Assembly: GCA_034189035.1 (NCBI GenBank)
Contig: JAXHVA010000014.1
Location: 1-61,220 of the forward strand
DNA: 61,220 nucleotides
From: JAUXFK01 sp034189035
GTDB taxonomy: Bacteria; Desulfobacterota; UBA8473
Direction of reading: 5' to 3'
The notes beneath the pieces are model-generated. The model did not search any database and was not told the DNA's origin. It saw nothing but the letters and a program-made list of their open reading frames with translations. This document shows, piece by piece, positions 45,414 through 54,297 of this stretch. The translations under genes and the position numbers were made by a program. The first letter of the stretch is position 1; each line of letters opens with the position of its first letter.

Positions 45414-47055
45414 AATCTGAGAAGAAAAGATTGACATCTTCCATGGTGATCGTATACATACCATACCAGGCCCTGTCAAAACGCATGACAACCATTGAAA
45501 AAAGAATGAGAAGCTCCTTTTTTTCACGGGCGCGCTTTGCCAATTCCAATTCATAGTCTCGGTTTGACTTGTATTTTGCAATGGATATCATCTTCTGTTT
45601 TGCAAGGTGGGCGAGTGTAGCCATATAAATAGCCCGTAAGGCAAGCCTCAGGGAGCCTTGATCGATGAGCTCCTTGGCCAGAGCCAACCATCGATCCACA
45701 GGAAGCTCATCAGCATTGATTCGGTCATCCCTCAGATCAGGCATAGCCGATGTCTCACTGACGGCAACTGCAAACTGTGATGTCCTTCGACTCAGCCATA
45801 TTCTCCGTATGAAGACGACCAAAGTACAGGCTATCAAGCACAAGAGTACAAAGAGTAAGCCCTGGATCCCTGTCATCCATCCGGTATTTGACACTTCTTT
45901 TTCACGATTGATTTCAGGGAACAGCTTTTTTAGCCAGTCCCATATCTTTTTCGATAATTTTACAATGGGTCTTATAATTTTCTTAACGATCGGTTCAATC
46001 CATTCTAAAAAGACTTTGAAGGGATTCAATATATTGAGACCTTCCCTTCGATCTTTTTCACGCGGCATACGCCATGCAAATTCAGGCCAGGTTAATATCT
46101 CCTCTATAGAACGGTCCAGCTCCTCTGGGCAAAGCACAGCCTGATACTGAGAAGGGTCGTGGGCCTTCATTTCAGTCTGTCCGCCTGCTATAAGGGAGCC
46201 GGGAAGAGCAGCCCACAGAAGAAAAACGAATAAGGAGGCCATCACTTTTGTGGAGGGAGACATGCTTTTCAATTCTGCCTTTAAATCCTCCCCGGATTGA
46301 AGAGACGTACCATAGAAACACCGCAATGCGTAGACCGTTTTTATCAGAGGGTCCATACATAAATAAGTGATAGCGCATGTAGCAGCCAAAAAAGTTGTAT
46401 TGAATATGGATACTCCGCTCAATGTGAACATGGTTTCAATACCTAAGAACTTTTTCAGAATGTATGGGATTATATAGATCATTATACCCAGATTAAGGAA
46501 AACGAAAATGCTGAAGATAAAAAAGATAGCCAAAAGGATATGATTCTGTCCTGGCCATAGTCTTGCTTGATGAAGGGATTGCTTGATCACTTTTTTTATA
46601 TTCAATTGCTCGTTGTATTGTTGTTGGAAAACATTTTGATAGAAGGCAAATACCCAGCCAAAAGGAAGTGTAAAAAGCAGAGCAATCGGCAATAGAAAAA
46701 AACCTGAGGGCTGAATTATGGTTTGTATTGCCACAAGACGAATGATTCGGAGAGGGGACCATCCCTGAGCAAGGGTGTTGCTTACTTGAGCCCTGACATG
46801 AAGGCAAAAGACCGAATGCCAGCATTTCATCCATAAAAAAGAAAGTGCCAAAGCAAATGATGCACTTGCACAGTGTTTTGCTGCATAGGCATTACGACTC
46901 ATATCTGCCCAGAAATAGAGCAGCCCCAAAATAAAGGGGAGAGTCCCTGTGTAATAGGTGATAAGAAGGTGGATCGGTGAAAGACGCAACAGGTGGATGG
47001 CTTCCTCTATAACCTCAATTGCTCCCTTATCATCTTTTTTTTTTCTCCTGCTCAT
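45388..47055 (-). CDS. polytopic membrane protein with a C-terminal DUF4129-like domain
   Basis: A 555-residue protein starting at the ATGA overlap with the upstream gene (47055). Residues 1-270 carry about six helices of unknown family. A helix near 400 is followed by a soluble domain ending in RWLALAKELIDQGSLRLALRAIYMATLAHLAKQK and DRAWYGMYTITMEDV, the pattern of DUF4129. The protein is in the MoxR/DUF58/DUF4350 neighbourhood, where DUF4129 proteins occur. The N-terminal half is not a known domain to me. Confidence 0.7.
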   Translation of the reverse strand: MSRRKKKDDKGAIEVIEEAIHLLRLSPIHLLITYYTGTLPFILGLLYFWADMSRNAYAAKHCASASFALALSFLWMKCWHSVFCLHVRAQVSNTLAQGWSPLRIIRLVAIQTIIQPSGFFLLPIALLFTLPFGWVFAFYQNVFQQQYNEQLNIKKVIKQSLHQARLWPGQNHILLAIFFIFSIFVFLNLGIMIYIIPYILKKFLGIETMFTLSGVSIFNTTFLAATCAITYLCMDPLIKTVYALRCFYGTSLQSGEDLKAELKSMSPSTKVMASLFVFLLWAALPGSLIAGGQTEMKAHDPSQYQAVLCPEELDRSIEEILTWPEFAWRMPREKDRREGLNILNPFKVFLEWIEPIVKKIIRPIVKLSKKIWDWLKKLFPEINREKEVSNTGWMTGIQGLLFVLLCLIACTLVVFIRRIWLSRRTSQFAVAVSETSAMPDLRDDRINADELPVDRWLALAKELIDQGSLRLALRAIYMATLAHLAKQKMISIAKYKSNRDYELELAKRAREKKELLILFSMVVMRFDRAWYGMYTITMEDVNLFFSDYERITVFA

Positions 47056-47378
47056 TTCCCTGCACCCCAATCTGTCTGCCACAGTGTTCCTTCATGAAAG
47101 GAACTCGGTAACAAAAGCAGTGCCTGACCAAGATAATAAAAGAATACCCACAGCGTCAGTATACCGAATAAAGATAGAGCGATCTGGGTAATGTAGTTTA
47201 ATCGAGGAGGAGGGGATCCTGGATTTATAAGCAGGTCATTGAGACAGGATGCACAGAGTACTCGATCATCGTGTTCGGTAATACATTCCCGACAAAAATA
47301 ATTGCTGCACTCAGGACAACGGGCAACCGCCTCTCGCAATTCATGATTATAACAGCACTGATGGCTCAGATCCTCCAC
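47052..47378 (-). CDS. small B-box-like zinc-binding membrane protein
   Basis: A 108-residue protein. The first 48 residues have a B-box-type pattern (CYNHELREAVARCPECSNYFCRECITEHDDRVLCASC), enough for two zinc sites. One or two helices (about 60-90) follow. It overlaps the upstream 351-residue gene by 13 bases and the downstream one by four. Together with the gene at 48462 it suggests that zinc-binding domains facing the cytoplasm are a recurrent part of this membrane cluster. Confidence 0.72.
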   Translation of the reverse strand: MEDLSHQCCYNHELREAVARCPECSNYFCRECITEHDDRVLCASCLNDLLINPGSPPPRLNYITQIALSLFGILTLWVFFYYLGQALLLLPSSFHEGTLWQTDWGAGK

Positions 47379-48421
47379 TGCTCATTCCTCTGAAGGTGGG
47401 TATCTTCTTGGGTTGAAGGGGTTTCTGTTGATGTGGCCTGAAACCTTTTAAACAGAAAAAGCCCAAAAAATCCGAGTATCAAAGCGCTTAAAGCAGAAAA
47501 TATATAAGCGCCCATTAAAAACAGACTGTCAAATGGCGATATCTTGGATAGGGTCGTCATTATTTTCAATTGATTATGGATTATTTCCGGATTTTCTATG
47601 TTATTTATAAAAACAGTGAAGTAAATGATATTACCGATAGCAAAATTAATGCACACCCAAGCCAGTGATACCCATGTCAATTTGCGAAGCGCACTGGTAA
47701 TATTGCTGTTTTGCTGTTTGACCAGTGAAATGATTACGACTATAATTATTACCGCAAAAAAGACAGATCCAATAAATATAAGAGTAATATGATTGTAGAA
47801 TATGTCGATAATACAAAAAAGGCCACTTGACAATAGCAGATAAAACAAAACCTCGTGCCAGTGCCCTTTTTCATCTGTCAGCGGTGGAGCTGATGGTCTG
47901 AGTCTGTATGGCTGAGGCTTCTCCTGGAGTATCCTTGGAATACCCTCTTTAATAGCTTCAGAAGTCAGTCTGCCTTGAACATTTTCAATCCTTGATCTTA
48001 AAAGACCGATTGCCTTTCTCGCTTTTCTCAATCGATAAAGAGAAGGTAACCTTTCAGTTTGTACAGCTGTTTTTATATGACATGCACAATTAGACCCTCG
48101 TAACAGATAAATCACAAAGAAGAGAAAAAAGAGACCTCCCAGTACGCTAAAAAGGATTGAAATTACTCCTTCATTAAAAAATGCCATGAGTAATAAGATG
48201 GCGCTGAGTGATCCCAGGATAATATTGATTATCTTCCAATGGTTTAGCTTATAAGTGATAATGGCCTGTATGTCTTTGTAATAGAATCGTTTGTAATCTT
48301 CCGAGAAAATTCTGGAATCTATGGAGAGTAAATGATCCGGGCCTAACCAGAGGGTATCGTATCCAAAAAACTTCCTTTTTTTACCAGGCAACCGATTGTA
48401 TATCTTTTTCTTCTTTGCCAT
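47366..48421 (-). CDS. polytopic membrane protein of the MoxR cluster, unknown family
   Basis: A 351-residue protein with seven or so helices in three blocks: about 60-108, 185-232 and 245-325. The N-terminal 50 residues (GYDTLWLGPDHLLSIDSRIFSEDYKRFYYKDIQAIIT) resemble a PH-like module, with a predicted role in membrane contact that I cannot verify. A charged loop with RLRPSAPPLTDEKGHW follows. No catalytic residues are visible. It overlaps the next gene. Confidence 0.6.
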   Translation of the reverse strand: MAKKKKIYNRLPGKKRKFFGYDTLWLGPDHLLSIDSRIFSEDYKRFYYKDIQAIITYKLNHWKIINIILGSLSAILLLMAFFNEGVISILFSVLGGLFFLFFVIYLLRGSNCACHIKTAVQTERLPSLYRLRKARKAIGLLRSRIENVQGRLTSEAIKEGIPRILQEKPQPYRLRPSAPPLTDEKGHWHEVLFYLLLSSGLFCIIDIFYNHITLIFIGSVFFAVIIIVVIISLVKQQNSNITSALRKLTWVSLAWVCINFAIGNIIYFTVFINNIENPEIIHNQLKIMTTLSKISPFDSLFLMGAYIFSALSALILGFFGLFLFKRFQATSTETPSTQEDTHLQRNEQWRI

Positions 48422-48461
48422 TATCGAGGATCCAAGATCATTGAATGTTGCTTATAGATTA

Positions 48462-49025
48462 TTAACGCATTATAACAATATACAAAAACGCTGACCATCC
48501 GGCAATCTGAAGGCCCGCAATAATAAAAGCAGCAATAAAACGAACCTTGGTTCTCGGTATTATGCTTGTGGGCACCTTCCAGTAACGGATGGTCATGAAA
48601 ATGACTACAGGTGCAGTAATAAAACTGATAAACCAAAGCAGCATTGGTAAAACAGCCGTGTATAGAGCAATGCTGTCGTAGAGAGTTCGATGGTTCTCCA
48701 GATTCTTGATCTTTCTCTTTTTTTTACCAATTTCCAGACACGAAGGGCATAAATGACTTCCATATAACTCCAGATCACACAAGGCGCATAAGAATCGCCC
48801 GCATGAAGAACACGGCAAGACAGCCTTTTTTTGAGGATGATAGAAACAACTAGCCTCTTTATCGATAAGAAGGGTTTCACCAAATGCCCCGATGTCGGGT
48901 TCCCTGAAGAGGCTGGGAAAGATATCTACCCGTGTGAAAATACCGCAGGAAGGACATGGTGTCAGATCGGGAGTGTTAAACATCTCCGGCTTCAGGGGCA
49001 TCCTGCATTTGGCACATCTAATCAA
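48462..49025 (-). CDS. zinc-ribbon/B-box membrane protein
   Basis: A 187-residue protein. Two Cys-rich modules (CAKCRMPLKPEMFNTPDLTPCPSCG near the start and CFYHPQKKAVLPCSSCGRFL, CDLELYGSHLCPSC) are followed by two to three helices. It is a relative of the small protein at 47052 and the first gene of the minus-strand MoxR operon. The zinc sites probably face the cytoplasm and may bind partner proteins or ubiquitin-like tags; there is no evidence of enzymatic function. Confidence 0.7.
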   Translation of the reverse strand: MIRCAKCRMPLKPEMFNTPDLTPCPSCGIFTRVDIFPSLFREPDIGAFGETLLIDKEASCFYHPQKKAVLPCSSCGRFLCALCDLELYGSHLCPSCLEIGKKKRKIKNLENHRTLYDSIALYTAVLPMLLWFISFITAPVVIFMTIRYWKVPTSIIPRTKVRFIAAFIIAGLQIAGWSAFLYIVIMR

Positions 49026-49188
49026 CAGTATCTGTCCTTTTCAATAGATTCATAAAAAGTCTGCTCAACTGAAATGGGCGGTCCGTTTGTCTTTTTGATC
49101 CAAAAAGACCTTTTTGTGAAACCTGAATCAGGGCGCTGTTCAACTTGACTCTCTGTCTTGTAAAAAACAGCGCATAATACGCAATGCA

Positions 49189-49974
49189 CTATTTTTTTAT
49201 CACCCTGGTGTCACAGATACGGTCATGGAGGGACCGTTTCTGATCATCAAAGGCGGCCATGATATAGCCGATACCGAGTATTAAGCCACTTATCATCTTT
49301 GCAAAATAACGTCCAAAGGCTCTCAAGTAGCTGACCCTACCGCCATCAGAAGTAATTACCTTTATCTTGCATGCCATTTTTCCTAATGTGGCCCCATATT
49401 TACCGATAAACCATGTCTCATAAGCAATATAGATAGCATAACTAAGCAAACTCAATAGGAGTTGAAGTGTCATAAAAGGAGCCATAACAGACATGTCCGG
49501 AGAGGTACCAGGAGCAGGCAGTTTCATCTGAGCCGTGATAAAGCCTGTGGGAATAAAAATGACCATCTGAACAAAAAACATGAAAATATAGTCTAAAATA
49601 AGAGCCGCAAAGCGTAACCAGAATCCAGCATATTCCCTAATCCCTCCGACACTGACGCCTTCCTTGATCTTCTGAATAAATAAAGGCTTGCATGATGCAC
49701 ATACCCATACATTCTCATAACGGATCATGTCCTCCTTTAAAAATCTCTTACCGCATTGAGAACACGATAATTCTAAAGCATCGTGTACATCCTCCGGTTC
49801 TGTCATAACATCAGGCGTAACCGAACTGACATATCCATACCTAATCCACTTGGTCATTGTGTTATTCCTTACAAAAGTATCGCCATGAATGGTTCCGATT
49901 TTGACCATGTCTTGAAACTCATCATCTCCCAGCGGGCCAAACTGCTGCTCACCGTCTTTGTAATACCATTTCAT
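49189..49974 (-). CDS. GYF-domain RDD membrane protein with a zinc ribbon
   Basis: A 261-residue protein in three parts. Residues 1-50 are a GYF_2 domain (WYYKDGEQQFGPLGDDEF, then WIRYG), about 70-95 a zinc ribbon (CSQCGKRF...CASC) and 110-261 an RDD domain (GFWLRFAALILDYIF, GATLGKMACKIKVITSDGG, DDQKRSLHDRICDT). GYF domains bind proline-rich peptides. It is 163 bases upstream of the MoxR operon and shares its RDD and zinc themes, so it may be functionally linked. Confidence 0.85.
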   Translation of the reverse strand: MKWYYKDGEQQFGPLGDDEFQDMVKIGTIHGDTFVRNNTMTKWIRYGYVSSVTPDVMTEPEDVHDALELSCSQCGKRFLKEDMIRYENVWVCASCKPLFIQKIKEGVSVGGIREYAGFWLRFAALILDYIFMFFVQMVIFIPTGFITAQMKLPAPGTSPDMSVMAPFMTLQLLLSLLSYAIYIAYETWFIGKYGATLGKMACKIKVITSDGGRVSYLRAFGRYFAKMISGLILGIGYIMAAFDDQKRSLHDRICDTRVIKK

Positions 49975-50021
49975 ATTTATATCCTCTTTGCGTAAGGTAT
50001 TTTATGTGGCCCTTATTAGGT

Positions 50022-50561
50022 TTAAGGACACAATTTCCAATATCCTTTGATCCACAATCCATGAGTGCTATAATGCCCTGGAATCCAAATGTGATTCGGT
50101 TTTCTCTCCGGTCTCCAGTAACCTTCAACCCAGAGTGTTCCATCCCAGTATCCGGGAACCCATACATGTCCTGGTTTTACTTTTACAGGTTTCCAATAAC
50201 CAAAAACCCATTCACCTTGTGCATTCCAGTACCCTTCTACCCAGATGAAGTTTGGTTTTGACTGTGGTCTCCAATATCCACCAATATATACACCGGAGTG
50301 GTGTCTGTATCGCGGAATCCAAACATATCTTGGGCCAGGCGGAATCGGTCTACAAGGAAGCGGAGCAAGTATATATGCTCCCCTTTTATGGATCGGGGAG
50401 TGGTGTTTTGGGTGAACTTTAAATACATAAGGCTTTCCAGGAGGGTGCTTCTGCGGCCGAGCTATAGGATGGGGAGAAGATGAACAACCACAAGTAACCA
50501 AAGAGAATAAAAAGGGTATTGCAATACAAAGAAACAGACAATCCCTAAGCTTTAACTTCAT
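50022..50561 (-). CDS. YXWGXW-repeat lipoprotein
   Basis: A 179-residue exported protein with a lipoprotein signal (FLFSLVTCGCSSS, Cys at about 24 or 26). The rest is built of repeats with GYW, YVWIPRY, VEGYWNAQGEWVFGYW, VPGYWDGTLWVEGYW and HIWIPGHY, the YXWGXW family. Pro, Trp, Tyr and His are frequent. Such proteins are secreted or outer-membrane anchored; no function is established. GAGGT precedes the start. It lies 47 bases before the start of the GYF-RDD gene. Confidence 0.85.
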   Translation of the reverse strand: MKLKLRDCLFLCIAIPFLFSLVTCGCSSSPHPIARPQKHPPGKPYVFKVHPKHHSPIHKRGAYILAPLPCRPIPPGPRYVWIPRYRHHSGVYIGGYWRPQSKPNFIWVEGYWNAQGEWVFGYWKPVKVKPGHVWVPGYWDGTLWVEGYWRPERKPNHIWIPGHYSTHGLWIKGYWKLCP

Positions 50562-50651
50562 TAATTACCTCAATTACGTTTAATTAAATAAGGTTCTTCC
50601 CCAGATTAGTTGATTAAAACAAGAGGAATAAGTAGTGATATCAAATAGAAT

Positions 50652-50726
50652 GGACATCCAGTATCTCCATGATTAAATGTTTGTTGTCACAAGATAAACA
50701 TTTAATCATGGAGGCCTGCGATGTCC
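50652..50726. repeat. 31-bp-arm hairpin at the start of an ISL3 remnant
   Basis: GGACATCCAGTATCTCCATG at 50652 onward and its partner ending GATGTCC at 50726 form an imperfect inverted repeat of 31 bases per arm, around a 13-base loop; the inner 18 bases (around TCCATGATTAAATGTTT) pair exactly. It lies directly before the ISL3 transposase relic and may be the IS end region or its attenuator. Confidence 0.65.
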
Positions 50727-51470
50727 GAACATAGTATATCACCATATTTTCCCTTTCGTCGAATAAGAATAATAAAAAGACAATTAATAAAGATTCGAGT
50801 AAAAAAGTTGTAATTCATACTGTTCTCGATAAGCGTTTTACCTCTATATGCCATTTATGTGGACAGAAATTATCGTCTGTCAACAGTTGGACTGAACCCT
50901 CCATTCGGGATCTAAACATAGCCGACACACAAGTCAGGCTTCATTGTGAATATCACAAGCTGTTTTGCTCCAATTGCCAGCGCATTAGTATTGAAGAACT
51001 GGAGCTTTTTCACCCATATTTACGAGTAATCAGAAGGCTTGCAACTTATATCCATCATCTTTGCAAAGTGATGACAGTTACTGAGGTAGCCCAGCATATT
51101 CAACTGGACTGGAAAATCCTGAAGCCCAATATGGTCAACAAAACTATAACGGACTTCGTATTCTGGCTGTCGATGAAATTTCTCTAAGAAAGGGCCACAA
51201 GTACTTAACCATAGTCTTGGATTACGAAACTGGCAGGGTTGTCCATGTGGGCAAAGGTCGAAAAGCTAAAACACTTACCCATTTTTTCGATTATCGCCCA
51301 AACAAAGAAAATTGATTGAGGCGGTAGCCATGGACATGTGGGACCCTTTCATAAAAGCTGTTAAAAAAACTTCCACGGGCGGCTATCGTTTTTGATATGT
51401 TCCATATCGTAGCCGCTTTTAGCCGCGTCATTGATAAAATTCCTGTTTTTTTTAAATTACAATAAAAAAA
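50721..51470 (+). pseudogene. decayed ISL3-family transposase
   Basis: The reading frame starts MSEHSISPYFPFRRIRIIK at 50721 and then changes frame several times. Recovered parts are a zinc-finger-like CHLCGQKL, SIRDLNIADTQVRLHCEYHKLFC, the core RILAVDEISLRKGHKYLTIV with the first catalytic Asp, and IEAVAMDMWDPFIKAV with the second Asp, then AAIVFDMFHIVAAFSRVID. Frameshifts, a deletion and missing 3' third make it inactive. The order of segments matches ISL3 transposases. Its neighbours (csp relic and crotonase relic) are also broken. Confidence 0.85.
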
Positions 51471-51493
51471 AACAATAATAGGGCCTTTTGTCT

Positions 51494-51588
51494 GCTCCTA
51501 CCATCCTAATCAATACAACCAAACTTTTTTGAATCATTAACCAATTTACTGTTCTTTCGGACATATTTAACCATTCCTTTAATACTCA
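51494..51588 (-). pseudogene. truncated second copy of the cold-shock gene start
   Basis: On the minus strand the segment from ATG at 51564 reads MSERTVNWL, then needs a frameshift to reach NDSKKFG and further CspA-like residues. It aligns with the leader and first 20 codons of the intact csp gene at 52446, including its ribosome-binding region (AAAGGAATGG against AAAGGAGTAG). Everything after is lost. It is a degenerate duplicate lying next to the ISL3 relic. Confidence 0.7.
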
Positions 51589-51731
51589 CAAGGTGGGTTA
51601 TTATTTTTAATGATTATGTTTTTTTTCAATTGGCCATCTACAGCCAAACCAGCTAATTTTAGACAACTGAATAAATAAGGAAGCTGGTATGTATTTATAA
51701 GAATATAAAATATGAGATGAGAGTAAGGGTT

Positions 51732-52130
51732 GGTTGATATTATCACCTTGAATCAGCATGACAAGCCAAATGCGATAAATAACGTCATGATCGATGAGTT
51801 TGATGATTTACTGCGCAAAAATAGAGACCGATCTGGATGGCAAGGTTCTTATAAATTATAGGGGACGGAAAGTTATTCAGCGCTGGCTAGGATTAACCAG
51901 GGAGATTTGCTCTTCAATAACGGCTTCCTTGCTCAAAATTCAGCGTTTGGCGAAAGAATTACTGAAGGCAAAACGGAGAAAAGTCAGAGGTGGAGGATAT
52001 CTACAATTATTGCATGGTAGATTGGTGTGCCGAGTCTTACCAGACATTGTTTTGCCTAAAGAGAAACTCCAATTCGTGTTGTGCAATTTACTTTTTGACA
52101 GTAAGTATTTTTTATGGCTTCTTAAAAAGT
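51732..52130 (+). pseudogene. probable enoyl-CoA hydratase (crotonase) relic
   Basis: From 51732 the frame reads VDIITLNQHDKPNAINNVMI, the N-terminal crotonase signature, ending in a stop after 40 codons. In a shifted frame the next bases give LII.GDGKLFSAG, corresponding to the oxyanion-hole strand of the family. The remainder to about 52130 is open in another frame but has no identifiable motif. The gene is broken by at least one frameshift and probably an internal deletion. Assignment rests on these two short segments. Confidence 0.5.
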
Positions 52131-52190
52131 AAGCTAAGAAGTAGAAATCATAGATTCATTATAGTAGATCTTTCTTTTTTCTTGAATGCA

Positions 52191-52224
52191 AAAAAAAAGC
52201 CCCTCATCATAGGGGGCTTTTTAT
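52191..52224 (-). terminator. terminator of the cold-shock gene
   Basis: AAGCCCC and GGGGCTT arms with a short loop, flanked by A- and T-runs on both sides. On the minus strand a run of about nine T residues follows the stem. It lies 22 bases after the csp stop codon. Confidence 0.75.
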
Positions 52225-52245
52225 TTGCTGATTTAATTGCAGTTC

Positions 52246-52446
52246 TTAGAGCTGACGAACGTTCTCTGCAGCCGGACCTTTCTTGCCTTGGACAACGTCA
52301 AACGTTACCCTCGCTCCCTCAGTGAGAGATTTGAAACCTTCTGCCTGGATTGCTGAATGATGAACGAATACATCACCTCCACCATCCTGCTCGATAAAAC
52401 CAAACCCTTTTGAATCATTAAACCACTTTACTGTTCCTTCGGACAT
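52246..52446 (-). CDS. CspA-family cold-shock protein
   Basis: A 66-residue OB-fold nucleic-acid-binding protein: KWFNDSKGFGFIEQDGGGDVFVHHSAI has the RNP1 and RNP2 motifs, and the C-terminus KKGPAAENVRQL is typical. It acts as an RNA chaperone at low temperature or in stationary phase. GGAGTAG-like sequence precedes the ATG. A long leader with hairpins and a strong terminator suggest post-transcriptional control. Confidence 0.92.
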   Translation of the reverse strand: MSEGTVKWFNDSKGFGFIEQDGGGDVFVHHSAIQAEGFKSLTEGARVTFDVVQGKKGPAAENVRQL

Positions 52447-52642
52447 ATTTAACTACTCCTTTATACTCGGTTCCTCTTTGGAACCATTAATAAAAGGCCA
52501 GATCCTTTATGGATAAGACCGGGTCGGCAGTCTATTTGCTCAAATCTCCCTAAAAAACCGCATATTCATAATAGAGAGTGTGCGGTCTTCTTTCCTGCAA
52601 TTTTTTCACTCCAAATAGATACTGCACACTACATATTCGTTA
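52447..52642 (-). promoter_or_regulatory. structured 5' leader of the cold-shock gene
   Basis: Upstream of the csp start on the minus strand are two small stems: one near 52479-52487 (GGTTCC/GGAACC) and one near 52558-52585 (CCGCA with TGCGG arms). Leaders of csp genes often act as thermosensors. No gene is coded here. A -10 or -35 was not firmly identified. Confidence 0.45.
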
Positions 52643-52742
52643 AAATGATAACATGTATACTGACGAAAGTGAAGCTTTTTTTTAAAAAAATATTTATTTT
52701 TAACCAAATACAATTCATACACTAGGTATTGATTGATATCAT

Positions 52743-52866
52743 ATTCAATTTAATAGTTTCATTATTAAGTATTTCAGATATAAAATATGAGGTTATCCCC
52801 TGTTCTTTCTTAACTCACTTGGACGATTAGACAATACATGCATTAAAATTTGACCACCCTTGAAGC
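52743..52866. repeat. partial copy of the hut-region MITE-like element
   Basis: The piece CTGTTCTTTCTTAA followed by CTCACTTGGACGATTAGAC and AATACATGCATTAAAATTTG corresponds to one arm of the element at 58832-59037, with part of its loop (AATTTAATAGTTTCATTATT) to the left. The other arm is absent or too degenerate to see. It lies between the cold-shock gene leader and the acyl-CoA dehydrogenase gene. Confidence 0.7.
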
Positions 52867-53088
52867 AACTAAAATTTAAAAGCGAAACTGTTGCACCATT
52901 TAGAATTTTAATAGGAAAGGGATCAAGAAAGCTTCAAATTCATAGATACAGAACTTGCATCTGCCATTTGTAAGGGGTTTTAAATAACCATTGGAGCGAC
53001 AAAGCGTAATAAAAGAGATCAGAATGCAAGAAATACGAGCTCTATAAAATAAAAGGGCTTGATATCCTTTTAAAGGAGGTATATGTAT

Positions 53089-54291
53089 ATGAGTGGATTT
53101 GGTTTTAGCAAAGAGCAAGAGATGTTTCGGAAGATGGTGCCCAACTTTTCACAAAAAGAGGTTTCCTCTGGGGCAAAACAGGAAGATAATCGGGAGATGG
53201 CTAGAAAGTGGAGTAAGAAGCTTGCGAGTTTAGACCTTATCGGTCTTGGTGCTCCCCCTGAATATGGAGGGCAGGGGGTTGACTGGGGCACAGTTGCCAT
53301 TGCAGTAGAAGAGATGTCAAAATCGGATATAAACCTGGGTGCATTTCCTGTGCTGCCCGCATTAATATCAAAGGCTATGGATATCGGTAGTGCCTCACAG
53401 GAGATACGTCAGAAATACTTCCCTGCCATGTGTAAAAGGGGGGGGTCCATGTTGTGTCTTTCAATAACAGAACCCGATTGCGGCTCAGACGTTGCTGCGA
53501 TACGAATGAAGGCAGTAAGAGAAGGGGAGCACTATATCCTCAATGGAGAAAAGACCTCTGTGAGCAGAGGTATGACAGCCGATCTATGCTATATTTTTGC
53601 CGAGACTGACTCTGAGGTCAGTGCCAGAGGTGTGACCTCTTTTCTTGTCCCCTTTGATTCCCCTAGAATAACAAAATCACGTATACTGGATATGGGATTC
53701 AAGAATTTTACTCGAGCCTACCATGATGTTCGTATCCCGGTTGACCATCGACTTACTGACGAGGGCAAAGGCTTTTACATGCTGATGGGGACTTTTGATT
53801 TTTTTAGAGTATTTTTGGCGCTATCCGTTCTTGGTGCAGCCAAGAAGACCTCAATCAATGAGGCTATCGACTATTCAAAGCAGCGTACAGCCTTTGGACA
53901 GCCTATTACCAGGTATGGTGGTGTGTCCTTCAAGATTGCAGAACATGCTACCAGGATTGAGTCGGGAAAACTGTTCTGTTACCGGACATTCTGGCTGGCA
54001 GATCAAGGGGTTGTAAACACCAAAGAGGCAGCCATATGCAAATGATTCTGCCCTGTTATTGCCCGTGAAGCGATCCATGAAGCCCTGCTCATTCACGGAC
54101 ATGTTGCATATAGTAAAGCACATCCTATTGAGCAGCGGCTCAGGAATGCCATCGGTTATGAACTAGCTGATGGTACTGCAGATATCATGAAGATAATCAT
54201 AACCAGAGAATTGAAGGGAAAAGAAACCAAACCGTACTCAATAACCTTCTTTTATCTTTGTGCTAGGAAAGATATATTGTATAAAGGATAA
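53089..54291 (+). pseudogene. acyl-CoA dehydrogenase interrupted by one in-frame TGA
   Basis: Starts at the second ATG, nine bases after GGAGG (the first, at 53083, is too close). The frame is intact to TGA at 54043-54045 (319 codons), then continues in the same frame for 82 codons: FCPVIAREAIHEALLIHGH, EQRLRNAIGYELADGTADIM. Acyl-CoA dehydrogenases usually have an aromatic residue at the TGA position, so a TGG to TGA mutation is the likely cause. Conserved parts are LCLSITEPDCGSDVAA, the FAD segment, and RTAFGQPITRYGGVSFKIA. The acid in ADGT may take the place of the usual catalytic Glu. It is coupled to hutH (six bases apart). It is either a pseudogene or depends on readthrough. Confidence 0.8.
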
Positions 54292-54297
54292 TTGCCA

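Noticed and set aside
54043..54045. Selenocysteine codon in the acyl-CoA dehydrogenase
   Set aside because: No clear SECIS-type stem-loop could be seen immediately downstream, the position is usually aromatic in the family, and no Sec form of the family is known to me; a nonsense mutation is simpler.
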